The position numbers and the translations under genes were made by a program. Shown piece after piece: positions 25,294-33,406 of a stretch of 64,000 nucleotides of DNA; positions within the stretch are counted from its first letter, which is position 1; the number at the start of each line of letters is the position of its first letter. This DNA comes from Nitrospirota bacterium (lineage in GTDB: Bacteria; Nitrospirota; Leptospirillia; Leptospirillales; Leptospirillaceae), in contig JAJZHW010000004.1 in the NCBI GenBank assembly GCA_021810805.1, positions 89,610 through 153,609 of the forward strand. The letters run 5' to 3'. The notes beneath the pieces are model-generated. The model was not told the DNA's origin, ran no database searches, and was given only the letters and a program-made list of their open reading frames with translations.

Positions 25294-25357
25294 TCCGGCC
25301 AAGAACGGGAGGGTGGATGCGTCGAAGGAATCGGCAAGTGCAGGAGAGGAGCGAAAG

Positions 25358-25999
25358 GTGATCATCGTGGTGGCCAACCAGAAGGGGGGATGTGGAAAGA
25401 CCACCACCTCCATGAATCTGGCGGGAGTCTTTGCCCGTCGGGGGATGGAGGTCCTCCTGGTCGACTCCGATCCTCAGGGCTCGGCCATGAAATGGCGCGG
25501 CCTTTCCCAGGGGGCCTTTCCTGTGGGGGTGATCGCCCTTCCCATGCCGGTTCTGGATCAGGAGCTTCCCCGCCTCGCCAAGAAGTATGATTTGGTGATC
25601 GTCGATTCCCCCCCCGGGATGGAGACCATCACCCGATCGGCCCTGGTGGTGGCCGATCTTGCCATTGTTCCCCTTCAGCCCAGCCCTCTCGACCTCTGGT
25701 CGGGAACGGAGATTGTCTCGCTGATTCGTCGGGCCGAACAGATCAACCGGGGGTTGGTGACCCGGCTCCTTCTGAACCGAAAGATCCAGGGAACCCGACT
25801 CTCCCGGGAGTCGGTCGAGGCCCTCCGGGAGTTTCCCTACCCGCTCTTCGAGACGGCAATCTACCAAAGAATTGCCCTGGCTGAGGCGGTGACGGCGGGG
25901 CAGACGATCATCGACTTTTTTCCAGATGGTCCCTCGTCGGGGGAATATATGGCCCTGGCGGAAGAGATTCTCTCCATTGACCTCGGGAGCTCCCCATGA
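25358..25999 (+). CDS. parA: ParA-family partition ATPase
   Basis: 213 aa, small ParA (type Ib-like, no N-terminal DNA-binding domain). Deviant Walker A VVANQKGGCGKTTTSMNLAG carries both lysines; LLVDSDPQGSAMKW and VIVDSPPGMET are switch I and Walker B. The longer frame upstream lies in the creatininase gene, so the GTG at 25358 (GGAGAGGAG upstream) is used. Such ParAs form nucleoid-bound gradients that position DNA or protein cargo. A small basic-N-terminus/RHH protein overlaps its stop by 4 bp and is the natural partner. There is no soj-spo0J, gid or replication gene around, so this is not the chromosomal origin system. Confidence 0.9.
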   Translation: MIIVVANQKGGCGKTTTSMNLAGVFARRGMEVLLVDSDPQGSAMKWRGLSQGAFPVGVIALPMPVLDQELPRLAKKYDLVIVDSPPGMETITRSALVVADLAIVPLQPSPLDLWSGTEIVSLIRRAEQINRGLVTRLLLNRKIQGTRLSRESVEALREFPYPLFETAIYQRIALAEAVTAGQTIIDFFPDGPSSGEYMALAEEILSIDLGSSP

Positions 26000-26238
26000 A
26001 AGCCCCTCGCCCCACGCTGCGGGAGATTGTTCGGCCTCCCGCCGTTTCCGACTTCATCGACCGGGGGGTGGTCCCCGAGTCCACGGCCGAGGCCCCACCA
26101 CCGGAAGATGGCCGTCTTCTCCTTGGGATTCCCGAGGAGCTTTCGGAGGCCCTTCGTCTGAAAATGGAGGAGCGGGGACTCGACCTCGACAACGCCGTCC
26201 GGGAGATGGTTCTGGACTTTCTCATGAAGGACGGGTAG
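25996..26238 (+). CDS. Small ribbon-helix-helix-like partner of ParA
   Basis: 80 aa. The C-terminal half (LLLGIPEELSEALRLKMEER then GLDLDNAVREMVLDFL) has the strand-helix-helix pattern of ribbon-helix-helix DNA-binding proteins. The N-terminus is a short basic, flexible stretch (MKAPRPTLREIVRPP) like the peptides in ParG/ParB-type partners that stimulate ParA ATPase. Its ATG overlaps the parA stop (ATGA). It should link ParA to a DNA site or cargo. Not a recognised named family; the assignment is by pattern and context. Confidence 0.65.
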   Translation: MKAPRPTLREIVRPPAVSDFIDRGVVPESTAEAPPPEDGRLLLGIPEELSEALRLKMEERGLDLDNAVREMVLDFLMKDG

Positions 26239-26244
26239 CCGTCC

Positions 26245-27189
26245 TTGCCGCTCCTTCGTCGACCGACCCGCCCCCTCCACCGGGGTGATCGCATTCTCCT
26301 CCCCCGACCCTCCCTGGGGAGTTCCTTTCCTGAATGGGAGACTGTCCGTCGTCGTCTCGAAGGGGTGGGCCTTCTCCCCGAACTTTTTGGGGAGGAAGTC
26401 TCTGGGTCTTCCCCGTACATCGCGGGGGACCGGGAGAGGGCCCGCGACTTCGCTCGCGCCCTTTCCTCCGGAGCTGCCGGAGTCCTGGCCTATCGGGCGG
26501 GATCGGGGGCGATCCGTCTCCTGGGAGAATGGGTATCTCCCTCCTTTTCCCCCTCTGAGTGTCTTCCTCTCTTTTGTGGATTTTCCGATGCGACCTATCT
26601 CCATGCGGCGCTCTGGCGACAGTGCGGCCTTGCGACCTTCTGGGGGCCCACGGCCCGCGAGCTGGTCTCAGAGGAGAGCTTCTCCCTCTGGTGGTCAATG
26701 GTCTCAGGGGATTGGAGAGAGGGAGGATCTCTCCCCCTGGGCGAGAGCAGAACGGTCCGTCCGGGAAGGGCTGTGGGAAGGCTTTTGGGAGGAAATCTCG
26801 AGTCCTTGGCCCATCTTTCAGGAACGCCCTTTATGCCGGATCTGGCCGGGGCTCTCCTCCTCCTTGAGGATGTGGACGAGCCGCTTTATGCGGTGGACCG
26901 GGCTCTTCGGACGCTGGCGCTTTCGGGGGCGTTGACGGATCTTGCGGGGGTGGTGGTAGGGCCGTTCCTGAGGTCGTCTCCCCGGGAGGATGATCCGGCA
27001 GTCTCGGCGGAGGAGCTCATTCTTTCCGTCGTGGGAGAGGTTCCCATCCTCTTTTCCCCACTTCCGGGACATGGACGACCAATGGCCACTTGGCCGATGG
27101 GACTCTCCCTCGAAATGGACTGTCCTCCCCCCCACTCCGGAATGCTTCCCACCCTTCGCCTTCTCGAGTCCCCCTTCGAATCGGTCTGA
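26245..27189 (+). CDS. LD-carboxypeptidase (peptidase family S66)
   Basis: 314 aa. The S66 nucleophile is Ser114 in CGFSDATYLHAALW; the supporting GGNLESLAHLSGTPFMPD and LLEDVDEPLYAVDRAL carry the catalytic Glu, and PLPGHGRP the catalytic His. The family cleaves the D-Ala from murein tetrapeptides during cytoplasmic cell-wall recycling (LdcA) or self-immunity peptides (MccF). The usual N-terminal RGGYG-type motif is replaced by LAYRAGSGAIRLL. Start is a TTG at 26245, 6 bp after the RHH gene, and is the least certain part. Confidence 0.82.
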   Translation: MPLLRRPTRPLHRGDRILLPRPSLGSSFPEWETVRRRLEGVGLLPELFGEEVSGSSPYIAGDRERARDFARALSSGAAGVLAYRAGSGAIRLLGEWVSPSFSPSECLPLFCGFSDATYLHAALWRQCGLATFWGPTARELVSEESFSLWWSMVSGDWREGGSLPLGESRTVRPGRAVGRLLGGNLESLAHLSGTPFMPDLAGALLLLEDVDEPLYAVDRALRTLALSGALTDLAGVVVGPFLRSSPREDDPAVSAEELILSVVGEVPILFSPLPGHGRPMATWPMGLSLEMDCPPPHSGMLPTLRLLESPFESV

Positions 27190-27256
27190 CTCTTGAGCCT
27201 GAATTAGCCGGCTCTTCCCTCTCCCCGGAGATTGGGACTTTGCCGTCCTCAGTCCG

Positions 27257-28825
27257 TCAATTGGCCTCGTCGGAGGGCTTTTCTGAGGAGCCGAACCCGT
27301 TCCCCATCAGGGAGAGGATGGTTCCGGGGGGGAGCAGGAGCGAGGAGTGGACATCGTTGGGGAAGGCCCGACGGTTCCGGAAGGTGAGGTTGAGGAGGTC
27401 GACCGAGCCCAGAAGGTCTCCGATGGCCAGAAGTCCGTTGCGGTAGGAGAGCTGCACCGGCTCGATTCCGGTATCCCCTGCCGGAGTGGGTGTGGTGGCG
27501 GTATGGGGGCGCCGCCGGGAGTTCCCGGCGATGGAGACGATCTCTCCGGGGGCCACCGTAAGCTTTCGGTAGGCGCCGTGTCTCATGAGAGGAAGGTCGA
27601 GAGGCCTGTCGGAGACGTTGACGGCCAGAACCCTTCCGGCCTGATGGGTTTCCTCGATATCTCCGATATAGAGAAATCCTCGGGGATCATAGGTCAGGGA
27701 GTGGGGGCGGATCATGGCTCCCAGGGCGGGCAGAGGGGTAAAGCCGACGAAATGGGTTCCGCCTCCGGCGATTCGAAGGACCATCCCCGGCTCGAGAGTC
27801 CGGGGAGAGGATTCTCCGGGAGCCCCCGGAAGGGTCACCGGGTGGGTGGTCAGGTTGATCATATCGATGTTGCCATCCTGGTCGGCGGTGAAGATCTGCC
27901 CCCCAGAAGCAATAATCGTGGTGGGGTTCATGGCGGAGGAGAGGGCCGGGATGGGGTCCGGTCCCGGTCGAAGGTCGTGGACTTCTCCCCGGCTCGCCAC
28001 CAGAAAGATCTCTCCTGGCCGCACGGTGACGATTCGTGTGGAGAGCCCCTCCCGAACGGGAATGTCATGGGGAGATCCTGTATTGTTGATGTAAAGAATG
28101 TGTCCCGTCTCACCCACCATGTAGATTCCCTCAGAGTCGACCGAGACACCGATGGGGCTGATTCGTGCTCGCAGTGCATCGAGGGGAGTCTTGTCGGGAG
28201 GGGTCGCTCCTCCTCCCGCCACCACGGAGATCTTTCCCGGGTCGAGGGGGAGAGTCGTGGCCATCCCCAAAAGCTTGCCCATGGTTGGGGAGTGCTTGAG
28301 GAGCTTTGAGATGTGGGCCCCCGCATTCAGACGGATCTTCGAGTCGGGGATGACGATGATGTCGTGCGTCTGGGATTCGAGGTTGAGGGCGTCGATGCGG
28401 CCGCTGGCGTCGGCAATGTAGAGGATCCCGTTCGCCTCCGAGATGGAGAGGGGATCGATGCCGACGGAGAGGGCCGGCACGGGAATCTCCGCAGGAATCG
28501 GGGCGGTGTGGGTATTCCCCGCCACGACCGTCGCCTGCCCGGAAGATAATCCGACAGAGGTGGAGGTGCCCTCGATTTGGGGAACTGTTTCCGGGAGACC
28601 GCTGACATTGACAAAGACGATCGTGTGGCGGGTGTCGGAGACGAGGATGTTGTTGTTCCGGAAGAGGAGGGAGACCGTCTCTATTTCGAGCTGGGAGGCA
28701 TATTGGGGACTTGTGGACGGGTAGTAGCGATGGCTTCTCGACCCTCCGAATCCCGCACCCGGGCTGAGGAGGACGAAAAGGAGTGCCATGGCGCCGGCAA
28801 CTCTCTTAAAAGAATAAGATGGCAT
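27257..28825 (-). CDS. Secreted six-repeat NHL-like beta-propeller
   Basis: 522 aa with a signal peptide (about residues 8-30). The open frame runs on to 29359, but that part is low-complexity shadow of the opposite gene; ATG at 28825 starts the signal peptide. Six divergent repeats end in a similar strand: FVNVSGLPETVP, ALNLESQTHDIIV, YINNTGSPHDIPV, MINLTTHPVTLPG, AVNVSDRPLDLPL and LLNLTFRNRRAFP, each after an ILY/IYM/LYIGD strand. This fits NHL/SMP-30-like six-bladed propellers that present binding surfaces outside the cell. No catalytic residues recognised. It faces away from a small anchored protein gene across 144 bp. Confidence 0.7.
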   Translation of the reverse strand: MPSYSFKRVAGAMALLFVLLSPGAGFGGSRSHRYYPSTSPQYASQLEIETVSLLFRNNNILVSDTRHTIVFVNVSGLPETVPQIEGTSTSVGLSSGQATVVAGNTHTAPIPAEIPVPALSVGIDPLSISEANGILYIADASGRIDALNLESQTHDIIVIPDSKIRLNAGAHISKLLKHSPTMGKLLGMATTLPLDPGKISVVAGGGATPPDKTPLDALRARISPIGVSVDSEGIYMVGETGHILYINNTGSPHDIPVREGLSTRIVTVRPGEIFLVASRGEVHDLRPGPDPIPALSSAMNPTTIIASGGQIFTADQDGNIDMINLTTHPVTLPGAPGESSPRTLEPGMVLRIAGGGTHFVGFTPLPALGAMIRPHSLTYDPRGFLYIGDIEETHQAGRVLAVNVSDRPLDLPLMRHGAYRKLTVAPGEIVSIAGNSRRRPHTATTPTPAGDTGIEPVQLSYRNGLLAIGDLLGSVDLLNLTFRNRRAFPNDVHSSLLLPPGTILSLMGNGFGSSEKPSDEAN

Positions 28826-28885
28826 GGTCAGCAACGCTCCTCTGTATGAATAAGGAATTTTTTCCTCCGGCCTTTTTTCGATGAT

Positions 28886-28895
28886 ACAATATTGT
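28886..28895. promoter_or_regulatory. Palindrome in the divergent promoter region
   Basis: ACAATATTGT, a perfect 10-bp palindrome, lies about midway between two divergently transcribed genes (28825 and 28970), a typical place for a shared operator. Short, so chance is possible. Confidence 0.3.
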
Positions 28896-28969
28896 GTCGG
28901 GAATGTCCCAGCCCGGTGGTGCCTCCACAGAGGCGACGGGACAAATGTCTGCGAAAATCGGGAGGATTC

Positions 28970-29437
28970 ATGGGAAGACGGTGGGTGTCGATCATCTTGG
29001 GGGGAGCTCTTCTTGTGGCCCTTGTGTTCACGATGGTCAGGATCTCGGGGCCGTCTCCGGGCTCCACCGGTCTTTCTGGACAGAGACATCGGGAGGCGGA
29101 GCTCGCCCTCGACGCCGGCCGGATTGTCACCGCCCTTGGTTCGAGTCTTCCCCCGGGGAAGGGGTTGGTTCTCGAGGGGGAGTCGCTGCGTTTCGGCGGC
29201 CAGGTGCTGCGGGTGACGGTCGGTCCGGGATGGCAAGCGCTCTCCCCGGAAGATCGGGGCCGGCTTCTGGATTCCCTTTTTGCGAACTATACCCGGTCCT
29301 GGCAGAGGATTATGAAGAGCCACGGCGTTCCGGCGGTGAGCCTCAGGGATGGAACCCATCGGGTGGGGCTTTATACCTCCATGGACCGATGGGTGCGCCC
29401 AACAGAGGAAGCGCTTGCTCCCGGATCGTCAAAATAG
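28970..29437 (+). CDS. Small membrane-anchored protein, unknown function
   Basis: 155 aa. One N-terminal hydrophobic helix (WVSIILGGALLVALVFTMV) then a soluble extracytoplasmic part with a strand-rich stretch (GLVLEGESLRFGGQVLRVTV) and a helical segment (SPEDRGRLLDSLFANYTRSW). ATG at 28970 has GGAGG 4 bp upstream; the longer frame is rejected. I do not recognise the family. It lies 51 bp before the DUF502 gene and may be the first gene of the glmU-glmS transcript. Confidence 0.65.
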   Translation: MGRRWVSIILGGALLVALVFTMVRISGPSPGSTGLSGQRHREAELALDAGRIVTALGSSLPPGKGLVLEGESLRFGGQVLRVTVGPGWQALSPEDRGRLLDSLFANYTRSWQRIMKSHGVPAVSLRDGTHRVGLYTSMDRWVRPTEEALAPGSSK

Positions 29438-29488
29438 GTAGGATAGTCCCGGTGTCAGGTTGCCGGGAAAATCAGGAAGGGGGCCCCT

Positions 29489-30136
29489 TTGGGGTGGATC
29501 CAGTCAAGCGGTGACCGGTTACGGGCCACCCTCAAGACCCAGTTCATCACCGGGCTCGTCATCGTTTTGCCCGTGGCCCTGTCCAGTTATATCTTCTATC
29601 GTATTTTTCTCTTTCTCGACTCCCTTCTCGACCCTGTGGTCACCCTTGTGGTGGGCCGTCCCATCCCCGGTTTGGGGGTCGCCGTCCTCCTCGCCATCAT
29701 CTTTCTGACCGGTATTATTGCCACCAATGTCATCGGTCGGAAGATCCTGCTTCTTTTCGAGGGGCTGCTCAACCATATCCCGATTTTCAAAAAGCTCTAT
29801 ACGGCGGTCAAGACGATTCTGGACGCCTTCTCTCCCTCCGGAGGAAAAGGCTTCCGGAAGGTTGTTCTGGCGGAGTATCCGAAGGCAGGGGCCTACACGA
29901 TGGGCTTTCTGACCCAATGGGTGATCCTTGACGGAGATCCGGTGCGCTACGCCTCGATCTTCTTCCCCAGCAACAACCTCTATATCGGCGTGCAGGCCTT
30001 TGTTCCGGAGCCCCTGGTCCTTGAGACGGGGATTCCCGTGGAGGAGGGGATCCGGATGATTCTGTCGGGAGGTCTCGGCATGCCGGAGAACCTTCCGGTA
30101 ATGAGGGGGGCGGACGAGGTCTATCATGATCATTGA
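29489..30136 (+). CDS. DUF502 membrane protein
   Basis: 215 aa DUF502 family. Two membrane helices near the N-terminus (FITGLVIVLPVALSSYIFY and LGVAVLLAIIFLTGIIATNV) are followed by GLLNHIPIFKKLYTAVKTI, the conserved family segment, and a soluble C-terminal domain. Function is not established; members are common in bacteria, often near cell-envelope genes. TTG start at 29489 follows a GGGGG stretch. It overlaps glmU by 11 bp, so the two are co-translated. Confidence 0.82.
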   Translation: MGWIQSSGDRLRATLKTQFITGLVIVLPVALSSYIFYRIFLFLDSLLDPVVTLVVGRPIPGLGVAVLLAIIFLTGIIATNVIGRKILLLFEGLLNHIPIFKKLYTAVKTILDAFSPSGGKGFRKVVLAEYPKAGAYTMGFLTQWVILDGDPVRYASIFFPSNNLYIGVQAFVPEPLVLETGIPVEEGIRMILSGGLGMPENLPVMRGADEVYHDH

Positions 30137-31559
30137 CGGGGTGCTCCTTGCCGCCGGCTCCGGCACCCGAATGCGCTCGCCTGTGCCCAAGGTCCTCTCT
30201 CCGATTCTGGGGACCCCCCTCCTCTCCTACCCTTACCGGGCCCTGGCAGGGCTTGGTTCTCTCCTCTCAAGCATCCATGTCATCGTCCCCCCGGGAGGCC
30301 TTCCCGTGGAGAGTGTGCATGCGGGGAGGGAGGCGCCCCCCCTGCAACCGGTCATTCAGGAGTCTCCCGACGGAACATGGGGCGCCTGTGAGGCCCTCTT
30401 CTCCTCCCGGATCTTTCTCGAGGGGCCGGCGACACACTTTCTGGTGTTAAACGGCGATGGCCCTCTGGTAGAGACGGCGTTGCTCGAGGCACTGGTGGCT
30501 CTGGGACGAGAGGATCCGGAGGCCCTGATCCTTACGACTTCCCTCCTTGATAACCCTTTTGGATATGGGCGGATCCTTCGGAATTCTGCGGGACGTGTGA
30601 CCGGAATCCGGGAGGAAAAAAACACCTCGACCGAAGAGAGGGCGATCCGCGAGGTGAATGCCGGACTCTACCTGATTCCCCGGGGCATTCTTCATGAGGC
30701 CCGAGGGAAGATTACCGCCGACCCCCGCAAGGGGGAACGGTACCTGACCGACCTGGTCGCCCGGGTCGTAGCGCAGGGGGGGAGTGTGCGGACCCATGAG
30801 GCCCATCCTGATTCAATGCGAGGGGTCAACACACAGGAGGAGCTCTCCCGGGTGACGGCACTCCTGCGGGAAAGGATCAATCGGGGCCATATGGAGCGGG
30901 GGGTGACCTTTCAGGATCCCACCCGGACCGATGTGGGGCCCGATGTGGAGATCGGGGCGGGAACGATTCTTCTTCCTCAAAGCTTCCTCGAGGGGCGGAC
31001 TCGGGTGGGATCCGGCTGCCGCATCGGGATGGGGGTCCACCTCCTCGACACCGGCGTAGGGGATGGCGTGACCGTTCGCGACTATGTGGTGGCGACGGAG
31101 GCCGTGATAGGCCCGGGAGCGGTGGTCGGCCCCTTTGCCCATCTTCGTCCCGGGACGATTGTGGGCCGGGAGGCCCATCTGGGGAATTTCGTCGAGACAA
31201 AAAAGGCGGTGCTGGGAGAGCGGGCCAAGGCCAACCATCTCTCCTATCTTGGGGATGTCACGGTGGGAGACCGCACCAATATCGGGGCGGGGACCATCAC
31301 CTGCAACTACGACGGCTATGAGAAATTCAACACCGCCATTGGCTCCGATGTCTTTGTGGGAAGCGATACCCAGCTCGTTGCCCCGGTGTCGGTGGGAGAC
31401 GGGGCGGTCATCGCCGCCGGATCGACGGTGGTGAAGGATGTTCCCCCCGGAGCCCTCTACCTTTCCCGACCCGTTCCCGAGAGCCGTCCGGAGGGGGGGA
31501 GCCGGTACCACAGCCGACGGGAGCAAAAGAAAAACTCAAGGAAAAAGGAATCGATCTGA
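30126..31559 (+). CDS. glmU: Bifunctional GlmU (GlcN-1-P acetyltransferase / uridylyltransferase)
   Basis: 477 aa. N-terminal pyrophosphorylase with LAAGSGTRMRSPVPKVL (nucleotide loop) and a C-terminal left-handed beta-helix of hexapeptide repeats containing GNFVETKKAVLG and GAGTITCNYDGY with the acetyltransferase residues. It makes UDP-N-acetylglucosamine in two steps from glucosamine-1-phosphate. The GlcN-6-P-making enzyme GlmS follows with a 1-bp TGATG overlap, so two steps of the same pathway are coupled. The C-terminal tail is basic and slightly longer than usual. Confidence 0.95.
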   Translation: MIIDGVLLAAGSGTRMRSPVPKVLSPILGTPLLSYPYRALAGLGSLLSSIHVIVPPGGLPVESVHAGREAPPLQPVIQESPDGTWGACEALFSSRIFLEGPATHFLVLNGDGPLVETALLEALVALGREDPEALILTTSLLDNPFGYGRILRNSAGRVTGIREEKNTSTEERAIREVNAGLYLIPRGILHEARGKITADPRKGERYLTDLVARVVAQGGSVRTHEAHPDSMRGVNTQEELSRVTALLRERINRGHMERGVTFQDPTRTDVGPDVEIGAGTILLPQSFLEGRTRVGSGCRIGMGVHLLDTGVGDGVTVRDYVVATEAVIGPGAVVGPFAHLRPGTIVGREAHLGNFVETKKAVLGERAKANHLSYLGDVTVGDRTNIGAGTITCNYDGYEKFNTAIGSDVFVGSDTQLVAPVSVGDGAVIAAGSTVVKDVPPGALYLSRPVPESRPEGGSRYHSRREQKKNSRKKESI

Positions 31560-33379
31560 TGTGCGGAATCATCGGCTATATCGGTCCAGAGGAACCTGTC
31601 TCCCTTGTTCTCGAGGCGCTGTCTCGCCTGGAGTACCGGGGATATGACTCGGCGGGGGTGGCCTACTTCGACAGGGAGGCCAAGGTCGATGTGGTCCGGG
31701 CCTCCGGAAAGCTCTCCAACCTCGCGGCTCTTTGCCAGGGGCGAGCGGGGCTTCCCGGACCGGCCATCGGACATATTCGGTGGGCCACCCATGGGGCGCC
31801 CACCGAGGAGAATGCCCATCCCCATCGCTCCGGTCCGATCGTTGTCGTCCACAACGGCATTATCGAAAACGATCGGGAACTCAGAAAAAGCCTCTCTTCC
31901 GAAGGCTTTTCATTTTCCTCCGAAACGGATACCGAGGTGGTGGCCCATCTGGTCCACCGACATTATCGGACGACGGGTTCCCTTCCTGAGGCGGTGCGCC
32001 TGGCGCTTCGGGAGATTGCAGGAAGCTATGCCTTGGCCGTCCTTTGCGAAGAGCGGCCCGGAGAGCTTGTGGGGGTGAGACGGGGGGCGCCCCTGCTGTT
32101 GGGGGAGGGGGAAAACGCCTATTTTCTGGCCTCCGATGTTCCCGCCTTTCTGAAGTGGACCCGGAAGATGATGCCCCTTCCCCCCGACGTCATCGCCGCC
32201 ATCGGTCCGGATGGCCTGGCGCTTCTCCCCGTGGACGGCTCCCCCCCGCTCGTTCCCCTCTTTGAGGAGGTTCCCTGGGACCCTGTGGCCGCCGAAAAGG
32301 GACACTATCGGCATTTCATGGAAAAGGAGATCTTTGAAGGGCCCCGGGCCATCATGGATACCCTGGAAGGGCGCATCGCGCCGGGACACGGACGGGTCAT
32401 GCTCTCCGAGCTCGCCCGACTGGGGCCCTCCCCTCCCGAACTCGTCTTTGTGGCCTGCGGAACCTCCTACCATGCCGCCCTTCTTGGCCGTCAGTTCATC
32501 GAATCCCTCTCCGACATCCCGGTGCGGGTGGAGATCGCCTCGGAGTTCCGCTATCGCCCCCTCCGGATCCGGAAGGGAGCCTGGGTCGTGGGGATCACCC
32601 AGTCGGGGGAGACGGCCGACACTCTGGGGGCTCTGGACCATGCCCGACGGGAGGGCTATCTGACCTTGGCGGTGACCAATGTCCCCGGCTCCTCGATCAC
32701 CCGGGAGGCCAGTGCGACCCTTCTCACCCGGGCGGGACCCGAGATCGGGGTCGCCTCCACCAAGGCCTTTGTCGCCCAGATAACGGCCGTATGGCTCCTG
32801 GCCCTTCATCTGGCCCGTCGCACGGCGCTCAGGGAGGAGGAAGGGTCAAAAAAGGCCCTTGAGATCCTTCTCAAGTCTCCGGCCCGTCTTGAGGGCTTTC
32901 TGGGGGCGCTGGATCTTGGAACCATCGACGGGCTGGCGGAGAAGGTGGCGGCCTCCCGGTTTGTCATCTTTATCGGCCGGGGGCTCGACTATCCCCTGGC
33001 CATCGAGGGAGCCCTCAAACTCAAGGAGATCACCTATCGGCCGGCCGATGGCTATCCCGGAGGGGAGCTCAAGCATGGTCCGATCGCCCTCATCGAGCCC
33101 GGGGTCCTGGTGGTGGCCCCCCTTGTGGATCCCGACCTTTCTGCCAAGGAGTGGTCCAATATCCGGGAGGTGGAGGCCCGGGGGGGAACAGTTTTGACCA
33201 TTGCCTCCCCGGAAACGGCCCCCGTTCTTCCGGCCTATCCCCTCCCGGCAACCGAGGGGTGGGAGGGTGTGTTTTTTGCCACCGCCATTCTCCAGCTCCT
33301 GAGCTATCGCACCGCCGTCCTGATGGGAAACGATGTCGACCAGCCGAGAAATCTTGCCAAGTCTGTCACCGTCGAATAG
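31559..33379 (+). CDS. glmS: Glutamine-fructose-6-phosphate aminotransferase GlmS
   Basis: 606 aa, the normal length. MCGIIGYIG provides the N-terminal catalytic Cys2 of the glutaminase domain; two SIS domains follow (FVACGTSYHAALLGRQF, TQSGETADTLGAL, IGRGLDYPLAIEGALKLKE), and the end reads DQPRNLAKSVTVE as in the family. It makes glucosamine-6-phosphate for peptidoglycan and LPS precursors. I see no glmS ribozyme; the gene starts within the glmU stop, which leaves no leader. Confidence 0.96.
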   Translation: MCGIIGYIGPEEPVSLVLEALSRLEYRGYDSAGVAYFDREAKVDVVRASGKLSNLAALCQGRAGLPGPAIGHIRWATHGAPTEENAHPHRSGPIVVVHNGIIENDRELRKSLSSEGFSFSSETDTEVVAHLVHRHYRTTGSLPEAVRLALREIAGSYALAVLCEERPGELVGVRRGAPLLLGEGENAYFLASDVPAFLKWTRKMMPLPPDVIAAIGPDGLALLPVDGSPPLVPLFEEVPWDPVAAEKGHYRHFMEKEIFEGPRAIMDTLEGRIAPGHGRVMLSELARLGPSPPELVFVACGTSYHAALLGRQFIESLSDIPVRVEIASEFRYRPLRIRKGAWVVGITQSGETADTLGALDHARREGYLTLAVTNVPGSSITREASATLLTRAGPEIGVASTKAFVAQITAVWLLALHLARRTALREEEGSKKALEILLKSPARLEGFLGALDLGTIDGLAEKVAASRFVIFIGRGLDYPLAIEGALKLKEITYRPADGYPGGELKHGPIALIEPGVLVVAPLVDPDLSAKEWSNIREVEARGGTVLTIASPETAPVLPAYPLPATEGWEGVFFATAILQLLSYRTAVLMGNDVDQPRNLAKSVTVE

Positions 33380-33406
33380 AGACCGTTCTTCGAGGAGTTT
33401 TTTGCC

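Noticed and set aside
28826..29359. N-terminal extension of the six-repeat propeller to 700 aa
   Set aside because: The extension is Arg/Pro/His-rich and antisense to the anchored-protein gene; a signal peptide begins at 28825.
31500..31560. glmS ribozyme
   Set aside because: glmU runs directly into glmS with a 1-bp overlap, leaving no room for a leader ribozyme.
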